Numbered from the stretch's first letter, positions 9,542-21,951 are shown. The stretch is 32,357 nt of DNA from Bacteroides sp. SM23_62 (GCA_001303955.1 LJUP01000035.1:1-32357); one strand, 5' to 3'. Numbers and translations: made by a program. Notes: generated from the letters alone by a model not told the origin.

Positions 9542-9572
9542 TTTGACCATACTGCATATTTGGCTATTTTCG
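9542..9572 (+). promoter_or_regulatory. Promoter for the DUF349-pyrG-yidC group
   Basis: A TTTG (9542-9545) is followed after 19 bases by TATTTTCG (9565-9572). This fits the Bacteroidota pattern of a -33 TTTG and a -7 TAnnTTTG 17-23 bases apart, with one mismatch in the -7 box. Transcription would start near 9576, about 37 bases before the ATG at 9613. The site lies in the 115-bp divergent gap with trmD. Confidence 0.5.
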
Positions 9573-9612
9573 CAGGTAATTGCATGGATCAAGCTTGTTC
9601 AGACATTGATTG

Positions 9613-13373
<3,761 letters not shown>

Positions 13374-13379
13374 TTACAA

Positions 13380-15290
13380 ATGGATAAGAATACGATCATC
13401 GGATTATTAATCATCGCAGCGATCTTGATTGGTTACTCATTGTTCACGCGTCCAACCAAGGAAGAATTAGCGGAAAGGCAGCGGATCCAGGATTCCATTC
13501 GCATCGCACAGGAACTGATCCTGCAGCAGGAGCAGCAGCAAGCACAGCAGGCCCAGCCATCTGAAGAAGTGATCAGTCCTGTGCAAACAGAGGACGAGGT
13601 TGAATATACAGCAGATGATGCCGTCGACATGGACCAGTACAAGGATGTCTATGGTGTATTTGGTGAGGTCGCAGTCGGTGAAAGGCAATATATTACACTG
13701 GAAAACAACCTGCTTAAGATGAGCGTTTCCACCCTCGGTGGCAGGCCGTATTCCGTTGAACTGAAAAAGTATCAAACATATGATTCCCTGCCCCTGGTGC
13801 TGTTTGATGGAGATTCCACGATTTTCGGGATGAGCTTTTTCGCCCAGAACCGGAGTATTAATACCAATGAACTGTTTTTTACACCAAGTACGGATCAGAC
13901 ACATCTTGATGCAAGCAGTAATCCGGTCGCCCTATCGATGAAACTTCCTGCCGGTGAGGATCGCTATATCGAATATGTTTATACCATGTCGCCGGGTGAT
14001 TACAGGGTGGGCTTCGCTGTGAGATTTGTGAACATGAATGAGGTCATGGCACAGAATAACAATTATATCGATCTGACATGGAGCATTTATGTACCCGGAC
14101 AGGAAATGGGGAGGATGAACGAGATGAATTACACCACCATCTTTTTCAAACATTACCAGGACGAGGTGGAGAAATTCAATATGCGGACCAAGAAAGCGGT
14201 GATGGAGAAGGATATTCCAACCAGGATGAGATGGATCGCCTTCAAGCAGCAGTTTTTCTCATCCGTTTTGATCGCAGAAGATTACTTTGTCAATGCCACG
14301 GTCAGGTCAACAAAGCTGGAAGAGGATCCCAAATACCTGAAAATATTTGAATCCCAGATTGGAATACCATTCGAGCCGAGTCCGGACCAGGAACAGAAAA
14401 TGACATTTTTCTTTGGTCCGAACCATTTCAACACCCTGAAAAGTTATGACATGGAACTGCAGGATCTTGTCGGACTGGGGGGATTGATGAGCCGTGTGAT
14501 CAACCGTTATGCCATCATTCCCGTATTCAATTTTCTGAGTTCCTTCATAAATAGTTATGGTCTGATCATCCTGATCCTCACCATCCTGATCAAAATGGTC
14601 CTTTTTCCGTTGACCTATCGCTCCTATCTTTCAATGGCCAAAATGAGGGCGCTTAAGCCCGAGATTGATGCCATCAATGCGAAAATACCAAAGGAGAAGT
14701 CCATGGAAAGGCAGCAGGCCACCATGGCACTTTATAAGAAAGCAGGGGTAAGTCCCCTGGGAGGATGCCTGCCCGTTATACTGCAGATGCCCATATTGAT
14801 AGCCATGTTCAGGTTCTTTCCGACCTCCATCGAGTTGAGACAGCAAAGATTTTTATGGGCCCATGACCTTTCGACCTATGATTCCATTCTGGACCTTCCG
14901 TTCAACATCCCCATGTATGGAGACCACATCAGCCTTTTCACCCTGCTGATGACCGCATCAACCATCCTCACCATGCGGATCAGTAACCAGGCCAATATGT
15001 CTCAGTCCCAGATGCCAGGCATGAAAGGCATGATGTACATTATGCCCATCATGTTCATGTTCCTCCTGAATAACTGGTCATCGGCGCTGACCTATTACTA
15101 TTTCCTGGCGAACATCATCACATTCGGACAGAACCAGATTTCAAAGCGGTTCGTGGACGAGGATGCACTGAGGAAGAAACTGCAGAGTAACCAGAAAAAA
15201 TCTTCTGCAAAAAAACAGAGCAGTTTCCAGAAACGGCTGGAAAACATGGCCAAGCAACGGGGGTACAATCCACCCAAGAAAAAGAAATAA
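13380..15290 (+). CDS. yidC: Membrane protein insertase YidC
   Basis: YidC inserts and folds inner-membrane proteins, alone or with SecYEG. The 636-residue protein has an N-terminal anchor (about residues 5-22), a Q/E-rich linker (about 30-75) and a large periplasmic beta domain (about 80-365). The conserved C-terminal insertase core holds further membrane segments near 385-415, 460-480, 517-535 and 550-580. Family features include FPLTYRSYLSMAKMRALKPE, the GVSPLGGCLPVILQMP segment and a strongly basic Lys-rich tail (about 600-636) that may contact the ribosome. It sits 6 bp after pyrG and is convergent with ribH, 52 bp away. Confidence 0.97.
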   Translation: MDKNTIIGLLIIAAILIGYSLFTRPTKEELAERQRIQDSIRIAQELILQQEQQQAQQAQPSEEVISPVQTEDEVEYTADDAVDMDQYKDVYGVFGEVAVGERQYITLENNLLKMSVSTLGGRPYSVELKKYQTYDSLPLVLFDGDSTIFGMSFFAQNRSINTNELFFTPSTDQTHLDASSNPVALSMKLPAGEDRYIEYVYTMSPGDYRVGFAVRFVNMNEVMAQNNNYIDLTWSIYVPGQEMGRMNEMNYTTIFFKHYQDEVEKFNMRTKKAVMEKDIPTRMRWIAFKQQFFSSVLIAEDYFVNATVRSTKLEEDPKYLKIFESQIGIPFEPSPDQEQKMTFFFGPNHFNTLKSYDMELQDLVGLGGLMSRVINRYAIIPVFNFLSSFINSYGLIILILTILIKMVLFPLTYRSYLSMAKMRALKPEIDAINAKIPKEKSMERQQATMALYKKAGVSPLGGCLPVILQMPILIAMFRFFPTSIELRQQRFLWAHDLSTYDSILDLPFNIPMYGDHISLFTLLMTASTILTMRISNQANMSQSQMPGMKGMMYIMPIMFMFLLNNWSSALTYYYFLANIITFGQNQISKRFVDEDALRKKLQSNQKKSSAKKQSSFQKRLENMAKQRGYNPPKKKK

Positions 15291-15342
15291 TGGGCGGAAG
15301 CATGGCATGTCCGCAAGATGAATCTGCAGGATCATTCCGGTT

Positions 15343-15834
15343 TTATTTCAGGGAGTTTTTCATGTGGGCCATTTTAAGCGCCGTTACGGCGGCTTCGTCT
15401 CCCTTGTTCCCATGCTTACCACCGGCCCTGTCCTTTGCCTGTTCCAGGGTCTCGGTTGTCAGTACTCCGAAAATAAATGGAAGGTTGTATTTCAGGTTCA
15501 GATCGGTAATGCCCTGAGTGACTCCCTGACATACGTAATCAAAATGAGGGGTTTCACCCTGGATCACACATCCCAGACAGATCACAGCATCCGGTTTTTC
15601 ATACTCGGCGATGAATTGGGCACCCAATGTCAATTCAAAACTTCCGGGAACGTAATGGACGCGGATATGGTCCTCGCTGATGCCCAGCCGTATCAGCGTT
15701 TTTGCAGCACCTTCCAGCAGTGCCTGGGTGACTTCACGGTTCCATTCGGATACCACGATCCCGATCTTCATTCCGTTGGCAGGCGGAATATCTGCCGGGT
15801 CGTAGCCGGAAAGGTTTTTAAGACTGGTTGCCAT
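15343..15834 (-). CDS. ribH: 6,7-dimethyl-8-ribityllumazine synthase
   Basis: Lumazine synthase condenses 5-amino-6-ribitylaminouracil with 3,4-dihydroxy-2-butanone 4-phosphate in riboflavin synthesis and usually assembles into pentamers or capsids. The 163-residue sequence shows [13 protein letters not shown] (substrate loop), [32 protein letters not shown] with the catalytic-site histidine, and [21 protein letters not shown]. It has the usual length for the family plus a short N-terminal extension. It lies 7 bp downstream of the TPR gene, so the two are almost surely one operon read leftward. No other riboflavin gene is in the window. Confidence 0.96.
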   Translation of the reverse strand: MATSLKNLSGYDPADIPPANGMKIGIVVSEWNREVTQALLEGAAKTLIRLGISEDHIRVHYVPGSFELTLGAQFIAEYEKPDAVICLGCVIQGETPHFDYVCQGVTQGITDLNLKYNLPFIFGVLTTETLEQAKDRAGGKHGNKGDEAAVTALKMAHMKNSLK

Positions 15835-15841
15835 GGTCGGG

Positions 15842-16522
15842 TCAGGAAGATATCCTGTTCCGTGTGATATATTTCTCTATATTGTTCCTTCTGGAATACT
15901 CTGGATAATCTTTCCGGATCCGCTGATAGACATCCAGGGCCTTTTTATTATCTCCAAGATTTTCATAGATCAGGCCGGCCTTCATCAGGAACATGGGTGC
16001 GGTGAAATTATTATCAGACAATGAAGCGGCTTTCAGGTAATGTTCGAGTCCCTTCTCGGTCTCACCCAGTTCGACATAGGCATCCCCGATAGCTCCTGTG
16101 GCAATGGGGGCAACCATTTTATCCTTGGATTTGAATTTCTGCAGGTACTCGATGGCATCATTGAACTGGCCAAGTTTCATAAAGGATATGCCTGCATAAT
16201 AGCTGGAAAGATTGGCTGCTTTGGTTATACCATAGTCATCTATGATCTGAAGAAAACCTGAATAGTTTCCGTCGCCATAGAGGGCCAGGTAAAAGGAATC
16301 AACCTCAAAATACTGTTCAGCCACGAACATCTGTCCGTGAGCTTCTTCCTCGAGGGGATTCAGGTAAAATCTTTTAGCACCTATAAAAATGACCACAATG
16401 GCCAGTATACCGGTAATGATCCTGACAATCCATTTCTGGTTATCCTCAATAAACTGTTCGGTTCTTGTCAATGCACCTTCAACGCCTTCTATCCCGGCAG
16501 AACCCTGTTTCTTCTTTGCCAT
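15842..16522 (-). CDS. TPR protein with single N-terminal membrane anchor
   Basis: This 226-residue protein has a charged, cytoplasmic N-terminus, one transmembrane segment (about 31-49) and a C-terminal domain of about 165 residues. That domain is made of tetratricopeptide-like helix pairs (for example [20 protein letters not shown] and [19 protein letters not shown]). The topology resembles YfgM-type proteins, in which the repeats face the periplasm and bind secretory partners. The closer relation to YfgM is only inferred from layout. It is the first gene of a two-gene unit with ribH and is divergent from recF. A TACATTTG box on the minus strand (16560-16567) lies 37 bp upstream of the start. 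Confidence 0.82.
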   Translation of the reverse strand: MAKKKQGSAGIEGVEGALTRTEQFIEDNQKWIVRIITGILAIVVIFIGAKRFYLNPLEEEAHGQMFVAEQYFEVDSFYLALYGDGNYSGFLQIIDDYGITKAANLSSYYAGISFMKLGQFNDAIEYLQKFKSKDKMVAPIATGAIGDAYVELGETEKGLEHYLKAASLSDNNFTAPMFLMKAGLIYENLGDNKKALDVYQRIRKDYPEYSRRNNIEKYITRNRISS

Positions 16523-16559
16523 GGTGTTACTTCCTGAGTGTTTCTGAAAAAAAACAACG

Positions 16560-16567
16560 CAAATGTA
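16560..16567 (-). promoter_or_regulatory. -7 box for the TPR-ribH operon
   Basis: On the minus strand this is TACATTTG, an exact match to TAnnTTTG, 37 bp before the ATG at 16522. No TTTG is seen at -33. It sits back to back with the recF promoter. Confidence 0.45.
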
Positions 16568-16614
16568 ATTGTTTTGTATTGAATAAAAAAATAAGGCAAT
16601 CGCGCCGGATTTTC

Positions 16615-16622
16615 TATTTTTG
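16615..16622 (+). promoter_or_regulatory. -7 box for recF; decides the recF start
   Basis: TATTTTTG is an exact match to the -7 consensus TAnnTTTG. Its last three bases are also the TTG of an upstream in-frame start candidate (16620-16622). A start inside the promoter box is implausible, so the ATG at 16641 is the better recF start, with a leader of about 12-16 bases. No -33 TTTG is visible. Confidence 0.5.
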
Positions 16623-16640
16623 TTAAATAAGATTCAGATC

Positions 16641-17747
16641 ATGTACCTGTCTCATATTTCGCTTATCAATTTTAAAAATTATGACCAGCTGGAATTGAAT
16701 TTCAGCCACAGGATCAACTGTTTTGTCGGTGATAACGGGACAGGCAAAACCAACCTCCTGGATGCCATATACTACCTTTCCCTGACGAAGAGTTATTTCA
16801 ATTCCCTGGATTCCCAGAACATTCGTCACGGGGAGGACCAGTTCCTTATACAGGCGGAGTTTGAGAGAGAGGGACTGGATGAAAAGATCCTCTGCGGCGT
16901 ACAGAAGAACAAGCGGAAGATATTCAAGCGGAACAGGAAGGAATATACCAAGCTATCAGAACATGTCGGCCTTTTACCGGTGGTCATGATATCGCCTGCC
17001 GACAGCAGCCTGATCACTGAAGGATCAGATGAACGGAGAAAATTTATGAATGCGGTAATATCCCAGTTTGATGCGGAATACCTTGAAAGCATGCTGCGTT
17101 ACAACCGGGCTCTCGGACAGAGGAATATGCTGCTGAAGAACTTTCACCGTTCCGGCTCATACCAGCCAGCGCATTTGGAAGTATGGGATGAACAGCTGAT
17201 CCGGCATGGTGGTAATATACATAAGAAAAGGGTTGAGTTCATAAAGGACCTGCTGCCGATCTTTCAACAATACTATGAATCTGTTTCAGCAGTTAAGGAG
17301 CAGGTTGGCCTGGTTTATAAATCCCAGCTACTGGAAAAGGATCTTCGGAACCTTTTGAAGGACCATGAGCAAAAGGACAGGATCCTTCAATACACGACTG
17401 CCGGGATTCATAAAGATGACCTCGAAATGACCCTGTCTGGATACCCGATCAAGAGGATCGGTAGCCAGGGGCAGCAAAAGACGTTCCTGGTAGCCCTGAA
17501 GCTTGCCAAGTTTGATTTTATCCGCAAGGTGAATGGTTTTTACCCCATTTTATTGCTGGATGACGTATTTGATAAGTTTGATGCCAATCGTGTCAAACAG
17601 ATCATCAGGCTGGTGGCAGAGCATGAATTCGGACAGATTTTCATTACTGACACCAATCCCGAGCGTATCAAAAACATATTGAATGAACTGACCATTGATT
17701 ATAAATTGTTCTATGTTGGCTGGAACGGTGTAAATGAACAATCCTGA
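16641..17747 (+). CDS. recF: DNA replication/repair protein RecF
   Basis: RecF is an SMC-like ABC ATPase that loads RecA onto gapped DNA with RecO and RecR. The 368-residue protein starts MYLSHISLINFKNY and has Walker A GDNGTGKT (30-37). It also has an ABC signature region around SQGQQKTFLVALKLA and Walker B LLLDDVFDKFD with the D-loop after it, ending with a typical ITDTNPERI segment. The ATG at 16641 is preferred over the TTG seven codons upstream because of the overlapping promoter box. A DUF721 gene follows 11 bp downstream, a neighbour often seen with recF (and, as I recall, in other phyla with gyrB/dnaN clusters). Confidence 0.95.
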   Translation: MYLSHISLINFKNYDQLELNFSHRINCFVGDNGTGKTNLLDAIYYLSLTKSYFNSLDSQNIRHGEDQFLIQAEFEREGLDEKILCGVQKNKRKIFKRNRKEYTKLSEHVGLLPVVMISPADSSLITEGSDERRKFMNAVISQFDAEYLESMLRYNRALGQRNMLLKNFHRSGSYQPAHLEVWDEQLIRHGGNIHKKRVEFIKDLLPIFQQYYESVSAVKEQVGLVYKSQLLEKDLRNLLKDHEQKDRILQYTTAGIHKDDLEMTLSGYPIKRIGSQGQQKTFLVALKLAKFDFIRKVNGFYPILLLDDVFDKFDANRVKQIIRLVAEHEFGQIFITDTNPERIKNILNELTIDYKLFYVGWNGVNEQS

Positions 17748-17758
17748 CATACAAGCCG

Positions 17759-18049
17759 GTGGAGAGAAGCAATACACAGAATATTGGAGATGTCATCAGG
17801 GCATACCTGAAGGAATCGGGACTCGATAAACCTTTGAAGGAAAGACAGTTGATCCAGTCTTGGGAAACCCTGCTCGGTAGGTCAGTTGCCAGGGCAACCA
17901 CCCGGATATTCATAAGGGACCGCAAACTATTCGTCTACCTCAGCTCTTCGGTAATCCGCAATGAACTTTTCATGCTGCAGGAAGAGATCCTGAAGAAGCT
18001 CAATGAAGCTGCCGGGGAGGAAATGGTCAAGGAAATTATCCTCAAGTAG
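17759..18049 (+). CDS. DUF721 (DciA-like) protein
   Basis: This 96-residue protein begins at a GTG and shows the DUF721 pattern. NTQNIGDVIRAYLKESG is followed by a basic, strand-rich core (WETLLGRSVARATTRIFIRD, LFVYLSSSVIRNELF) and a helical tail with EILKKLNE. DUF721 includes DciA, a loader of the replicative helicase DnaB in bacteria lacking DnaC. Whether this short member does that here is inference, but its place directly behind recF fits a replication or repair role. The GTG is the first start after the recF stop and is consistent with family N-termini. Its stop is only 3 bp from the convergent ndk stop. Confidence 0.88.
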   Translation: MERSNTQNIGDVIRAYLKESGLDKPLKERQLIQSWETLLGRSVARATTRIFIRDRKLFVYLSSSVIRNELFMLQEEILKKLNEAAGEEMVKEIILK

Positions 18050-18052
18050 CCA

Positions 18053-18481
18053 TTACATGTAATCAACCCTATCGCTGTTCGCGAAAAAGAAATCAGCCTC
18101 CACCAGTGCATTTTCATCGCTGTCGGATCCATGTACTGCATTTTTCTGCAGGGATTCTGCATATTGTTTCCGGATGGTACCTTCTTCGGCATTTTCCGGG
18201 TTCGTAGCCCCGATTAATTTCCTGAACTCCTCAACAGCGTTATCCCTTTCAAGGATAGCAGCTACGATGGGTCCGGATGACATAAAATCCACCAGATCGG
18301 CATAAAAGGGCTTGTCGCTGTGAATGGCATAAAATGCTTCGGCCTGCCTGGTACTTAATTTTGTAAGTTTCATGGCTGCAATTTTAAAACCAGCTTCATT
18401 GATCATGTTCAGAATGGGACCGATATAATTTTTAGCTACAGCTTCGGGTTTGATCATGGTAAGGGTGATATTTCCGGCCAT
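18053..18481 (-). CDS. ndk: Nucleoside diphosphate kinase
   Basis: Ndk transfers the gamma phosphate of ATP to nucleoside diphosphates through a phosphohistidine. The 142-residue sequence has the [10 protein letters not shown] strand, [15 protein letters not shown], and a [17 protein letters not shown] loop. The active-site histidine is His117 in NAVHGSDS, where most homologs have NxxHGSDS. Length and motifs are standard. It is convergent with the DUF721 gene (3 bp) and divergent from the DHH gene. A near-consensus minus-strand -7 box, TATATTCG, lies at 18509-18516. Confidence 0.96.
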   Translation of the reverse strand: MAGNITLTMIKPEAVAKNYIGPILNMINEAGFKIAAMKLTKLSTRQAEAFYAIHSDKPFYADLVDFMSSGPIVAAILERDNAVEEFRKLIGATNPENAEEGTIRKQYAESLQKNAVHGSDSDENALVEADFFFANSDRVDYM

Positions 18482-18527
18482 ATTTTGGATTTTTTTATTC
18501 GAACCGGGCGAATATACTAATAATTCA

Positions 18528-18535
18528 TAACTTTG
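18528..18535 (+). promoter_or_regulatory. -7 box for the DHH phosphoesterase gene
   Basis: TAACTTTG matches TAnnTTTG exactly and lies 32 bp before the TTG start at 18568. No TTTG is visible at the -33 distance. It sits in the 86-bp divergent gap with ndk. Confidence 0.42.
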
Positions 18536-18567
18536 CCCATTCGTTTTAAGCCATTATAAATAAGAAG

Positions 18568-19596
18568 TTGAAAGTGCTTCCGAAAGAACTATACGGGAAA
18601 TTAAAAAAGGTACTGGCTCCACCCTTTCAAATTACACTGCTGACACATATCAATCCTGATGGGGATGCCATTGGGTCCCTGCTGGGATTGTACTGGTTCC
18701 TGAAGAAAAAAGGTTGCCAGGTCAGCATGGCCATCCCCAACGAATACCCGCGGTTTCTTGATTGGATGGAGGGGACCGACAGGATTCTCATTTACTCGAG
18801 ACAGGAGAAACAGGTGAAGGAAGTTCTTCAGAAGGCAGACCTGGTATTTTATCTGGATTTTAATGAGCCGGGAAGGATTGGAGAGATCCAGCCGGTTCTT
18901 GAGGGTCTCGATGTCACCAGGATCCTTGTGGATCATCATCCTGAACCGGAATGTAAAGCAGATTACATAATCTCGGTCCAGCAGGTAAGCTCTACCGCCG
19001 AGTTGATTTATCAGCTGATAGAAGGCCTGGGGGAGCTGGAGCTGGTTGATACCTTGATTGCCACCTGTTTATATGTAGGAATCATGACAGATACCGGTTG
19101 TTTCAGCTTTAACAGTTCCCAGCCACGTACTTTTGAGATTGTCGGTGAACTTTTGCTTCGGGGAATTGATAAGGACCGTATATTCAGCCTGGTTTACGAT
19201 AATTATTCAGAAGACAGAATGCGCCTTCTGGGTTACAGCCTTGAGCAAAAGCTGGTCATCCTGCCGGAACAAAGGACCGCCTATATTTCCCTGACACGTG
19301 ATGAACTTGACCGGTTCAACCATGCTCAGGGTGATACCGAAGGGTTTGTGAATTATCCCTTCTCGGTATCAAATATTCGTGTATCCGCACTTTTTATTGA
19401 AAGGGAAGATCATATCAAAATTTCTTTCCGGTCAAAAGGGGATTTTCCCATTAATACTTTTGCAGCACAATTTTTCAATGGGGGTGGACATAAAAATGCT
19501 GCCGGGGGCGAATCCTATGAACCGCTCACAGATACCCTCAAAAAATTTGAAAATTTGATCGAACATTACAGTGATGAAATCAACCGTTTACCATAA
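18568..19596 (+). CDS. DHH/DHHA1 phosphoesterase, NrnA-like
   Basis: This 342-residue cytoplasmic enzyme has the NrnA-type layout. The DHH domain has HINPDGDAIGS (His27, Asp31, Asp33 as metal ligands), YLDFN and LVDHHPEP (DHH at 122-124), followed by TDTGCFSFN. The C-terminal DHHA1 domain carries GGGHKNAAGGES. Members hydrolyse short oligoribonucleotides and/or 3'-phosphoadenosine 5'-phosphate (pAp). A PAPS-type sulfotransferase encoded at 29075 would produce pAp, but the genes are about 10 kb apart and the link is only a possibility. The start is TTG at 18568, with a GTG two codons later as alternative. The 3' end overlaps the GldI-like gene by 23 bp. Confidence 0.92.
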   Translation: MKVLPKELYGKLKKVLAPPFQITLLTHINPDGDAIGSLLGLYWFLKKKGCQVSMAIPNEYPRFLDWMEGTDRILIYSRQEKQVKEVLQKADLVFYLDFNEPGRIGEIQPVLEGLDVTRILVDHHPEPECKADYIISVQQVSSTAELIYQLIEGLGELELVDTLIATCLYVGIMTDTGCFSFNSSQPRTFEIVGELLLRGIDKDRIFSLVYDNYSEDRMRLLGYSLEQKLVILPEQRTAYISLTRDELDRFNHAQGDTEGFVNYPFSVSNIRVSALFIEREDHIKISFRSKGDFPINTFAAQFFNGGGHKNAAGGESYEPLTDTLKKFENLIEHYSDEINRLP

Positions 19597-20131
19597 TATA
19601 ATCCGGGTATTCCTCATGGCACTCCCGGTCATATTGCTGCTTTCCTGCAGGAAACAAGCAGCCTCCGAGAAGGCTCCTGAAATGACGGCCGAAGAAGAGA
19701 AAGAAATGCTGCTTCGCGTAAATAAATTCCTGGTACAGAAAGATGTTGAATTAATTGAGAGTTATTCAAAACGGCATGGCTGGAACATGGAGTTTTCAGA
19801 AACAGGCTTGTTTTATGAAATTTACGAACCGGCTCAGGGTAAGAAAGTTGAGCAGGGTGATATCATTAACCTGAAATACGAACTAAGCCTCCTGGATGGT
19901 ACCCTGTGTTACAGCTCTGAAGAAGACGGGAACAAGATTTTCAAATTGGGCAAGAGTCAGGAGATATCCGGACTTGAACAGGGTGTGGCCTTGATGCGGG
20001 CAGGTGAAAAGGCACGTTTTATCATCCCCCCGCACCTGGCCTATGGATTGCTGGGTGATGAGGACCGCATCCCTGCCCGTTCCATTATTATTTACGACGT
20101 TGAACTGGTGGAAGCTAGAAGTCCGGAGTAA
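19574..20131 (+). CDS. GldI-like FKBP-type peptidyl-prolyl isomerase lipoprotein
   Basis: This lipoprotein has about 185 residues and a lipobox ending LLLSC (Cys25). A helical linker (about 38-70) leads to one FKBP domain (about 75-182), read as QGDIINLKYELSLLDGT, ISGLEQGVALMRAGEKARFIIP and HLAYG. It resembles GldI, the gliding-associated isomerase of Bacteroidota. No other gld gene is seen, so a motility role is not implied. The tryptophan at the floor of the FKBP pocket is Leu here (GLEQG instead of GWEEG), while the Tyr of LAYG is kept. The ATG at 19574 is preferred to the GTG one codon earlier. Both lie inside the preceding DHH gene, suggesting coupled translation. Confidence 0.85.
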   Translation: MKSTVYHNIIRVFLMALPVILLLSCRKQAASEKAPEMTAEEEKEMLLRVNKFLVQKDVELIESYSKRHGWNMEFSETGLFYEIYEPAQGKKVEQGDIINLKYELSLLDGTLCYSSEEDGNKIFKLGKSQEISGLEQGVALMRAGEKARFIIPPHLAYGLLGDEDRIPARSIIIYDVELVEARSPE

Positions 20132-20221
20132 AATCACATAATTTCATTTTTTTTTCGTTTGATTAATATGAACGCAACCCTTAGGTGGGTATAATCATCT
20201 GAACTTATAAATGATAATAGT

Positions 20222-21154
20222 ATGAGAAAGATATCAGAATATAAATTTGGGATGCTTGGCATTCTGGCTGCCATCATGGTGACCGGATGTGTGAAGGATA
20301 ACTCCCAGGAATTGAAAGAACAGGAAATGAAGTTGTTGCAACAATACCTGGAAACCAACAACATTACTGTAGAACCCACAGCTTCCGGATTATATTATAT
20401 CCCGATTAAGGAGGGTACGGGCATATCGCCTGATGAGGGGACCTGGATCGAGATCCAGTATACCGGTGAATTGATTGATGGTACTGTATTTTCAACCAGT
20501 ATCGAGGAAACGGCCGAAATGAATGATATACATGATGAAGGTTATCTCTATGGACCTTCCAGGTTGCAACTGGGAAACATTGGCCTTGCGGGACTGAATG
20601 AGGGCATCCAGCTTATGAAAGTTGGCGGGAAGGCGAAGTTCATCCTGCCCTCCGATCTGGGTATGGGAGGATTTGCATCGGGACTCGTCCCTGCCTATTC
20701 AACACTCATCTATACCATTGAGCTATTAGAGGCATTTGATGATCCGGAAAAACACGAGCAGGAAAAAATATGGGCCTACCTGAAAGAGGGTGCATTCGAA
20801 AATGTTGATTCCACGGAATCTGGCCTTTATTATATCCAGGAAACGGCAGGTATCGGGGAATTGTTCGTTGACGGTGATAATGTGACTGTGTGGTATACCG
20901 GTAAATTCCTGGATGGAAGGGTATTTGACAGTAATCTAACCGAAGAGGCATTTTCTTTTTCAGTGCCAGGTTCCTATATTATTGAGGGATGGCAGGAAGG
21001 TATTAAATTGATGAGGGATCAGGAAAAGGGCATTTTAATCATTCCCTACCATCTTGGATATGGTGCGGAGGGTTGTTATGATGAGTATGGCCGTGTTGTG
21101 GTCCCGCCCTATATGACCCTGGTTTACGAAATGGAGGCTGAATTAACCCCGTAA
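20222..21154 (+). CDS. Lipoprotein with two FKBP domains
   Basis: This 310-residue protein has a signal peptide with lipobox VTGC (Cys23), then two FKBP-type isomerase domains in tandem (about 45-172 and 188-308). Both follow the pattern SGLYYI...(V/I)xYTG(E/K)(L/F)xDGxVF. Domain 2 keeps the pocket residues in EGWQEGIKLM and HLGYG. In domain 1 the tryptophan is Leu (AGLNEGIQLM) and the HLxYG segment is SDLGMG, so domain 1 is probably weak or inactive as an isomerase and may bind clients. It likely acts on exported proteins in the periplasm or outer membrane. It lies 90 bp behind the GldI-like gene on the same strand. That gap has a T-rich run but no clear hairpin. Confidence 0.88.
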   Translation: MRKISEYKFGMLGILAAIMVTGCVKDNSQELKEQEMKLLQQYLETNNITVEPTASGLYYIPIKEGTGISPDEGTWIEIQYTGELIDGTVFSTSIEETAEMNDIHDEGYLYGPSRLQLGNIGLAGLNEGIQLMKVGGKAKFILPSDLGMGGFASGLVPAYSTLIYTIELLEAFDDPEKHEQEKIWAYLKEGAFENVDSTESGLYYIQETAGIGELFVDGDNVTVWYTGKFLDGRVFDSNLTEEAFSFSVPGSYIIEGWQEGIKLMRDQEKGILIIPYHLGYGAEGCYDEYGRVVVPPYMTLVYEMEAELTP

Positions 21155-21167
21155 AATACGGAATGGG

Positions 21168-21186
21168 TTCCGGTCCCTAACCGGAA
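21168..21186. terminator. Hairpin between convergent genes
   Basis: TTCCGGT (21168-21174) and ACCGGAA (21180-21186) form a perfect 7-bp stem with a 5-base loop, between the double-FKBP stop (21154) and the minus-strand methyltransferase stop. The methyltransferase TAG (21177-21179) lies in the loop. There is no T-tract on either side, so it is only a possible bidirectional terminator. Confidence 0.35.
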
Positions 21187-21881
21187 AGCAAGAATACAGC
21201 AGGCCGTTTGTGGATGTCGGGAAGATTGCCCTTCCATTCATGCACGGTCTTTGTTTTAATGGTCTCAGAGGCGAGGCTGATATCTGCCGCAATGCACAGC
21301 AATGTATTTTCCCTGCAGGTGAAAACAATATCCTCAAGCAGGCTCATGTTACGGTAGGGGGTTTCCATAAAAATCTGGGTCTCACCTGTTTCCAGGGCTG
21401 TTTTTTCAATTTTCCTCAGGCTTCCCAGTCGCAGTTTTTTTTTCACCGGCAGGTAGCCATGAAATCGGAATGACTGGCCATTCATCCCGGAAGCCATTAA
21501 AGCCATCAGGATGGAAGATGGACCGGCCAGCGGGACCACCCTGATACTTTGCCGGTGTGCCAATGCCACCAGTCCTGATCCCGGATCCGCAACTGCCGGA
21601 ACACCTGCTTCAGACAGCAAACCCGCATCATTGCCATTCGTCAGTACTGCCAGCAATGCTTCCAAGGCCTGGGCTTCCGTATGCTCATTCAGCAGATAAA
21701 ATGAAAGATCATCCATGGCCTTTGTTACGCCGGCTTTTTTAAGGTATCGCCTGGCTGTGCGAAGATCCTCCACAAAGAAGTGATCAAACCGGTTGAGCAA
21801 TTCCAGTACATATTCCGGGATGACATGCTGAACCGGTGAATCACCCAGTGTGACGGGAATGAGGTAAAGTGTTCCAGCCAT
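21177..21881 (-). CDS. Tetrapyrrole-methylase-family SAM methyltransferase (RsmI-related)
   Basis: This 234-residue SAM-dependent methyltransferase has the tetrapyrrole methylase fold. Key segments are FFVEDLRTARRYL, GLLSEAGVPAVADPG (SAM loop), VPLAGPSSILMALMASG and IFMETPYRN. It resembles RsmI, which 2'-O-methylates C1402 of 16S rRNA. The usual N-terminal ATPIGNLxD loop is replaced by IPVTLGDSPVQHVIP, and the protein ends about 40-50 residues short of classical RsmI. It therefore belongs to the shorter RsmI-like subgroup I recall in Bacteroidota, and the target should be left open. The gene is convergent with the double-FKBP gene and divergent from the PhnP-like gene. Confidence 0.85.
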   Translation of the reverse strand: MAGTLYLIPVTLGDSPVQHVIPEYVLELLNRFDHFFVEDLRTARRYLKKAGVTKAMDDLSFYLLNEHTEAQALEALLAVLTNGNDAGLLSEAGVPAVADPGSGLVALAHRQSIRVVPLAGPSSILMALMASGMNGQSFRFHGYLPVKKKLRLGSLRKIEKTALETGETQIFMETPYRNMSLLEDIVFTCRENTLLCIAADISLASETIKTKTVHEWKGNLPDIHKRPAVFLLSG

Positions 21882-21951
21882 TATAAAATCATCTTTATCC
21901 CTGTAAATTTACATTTTTAAAATCATCCCGGGCATGAAATCTAAAAAGGCA

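Noticed and set aside
9498-9557. 20-codon upstream extension of trmD
   Set aside because: It has no TrmD likeness and overlaps a near-consensus promoter box. The ATG at 9497 gives the standard N-terminus.
20159-20195. TTGATT and TATAAT as a sigma70-type promoter for the double-FKBP gene
   Set aside because: The spacer is 25 bases, too long for sigma70, and this phylum uses TTTG/TAnnTTTG boxes instead.
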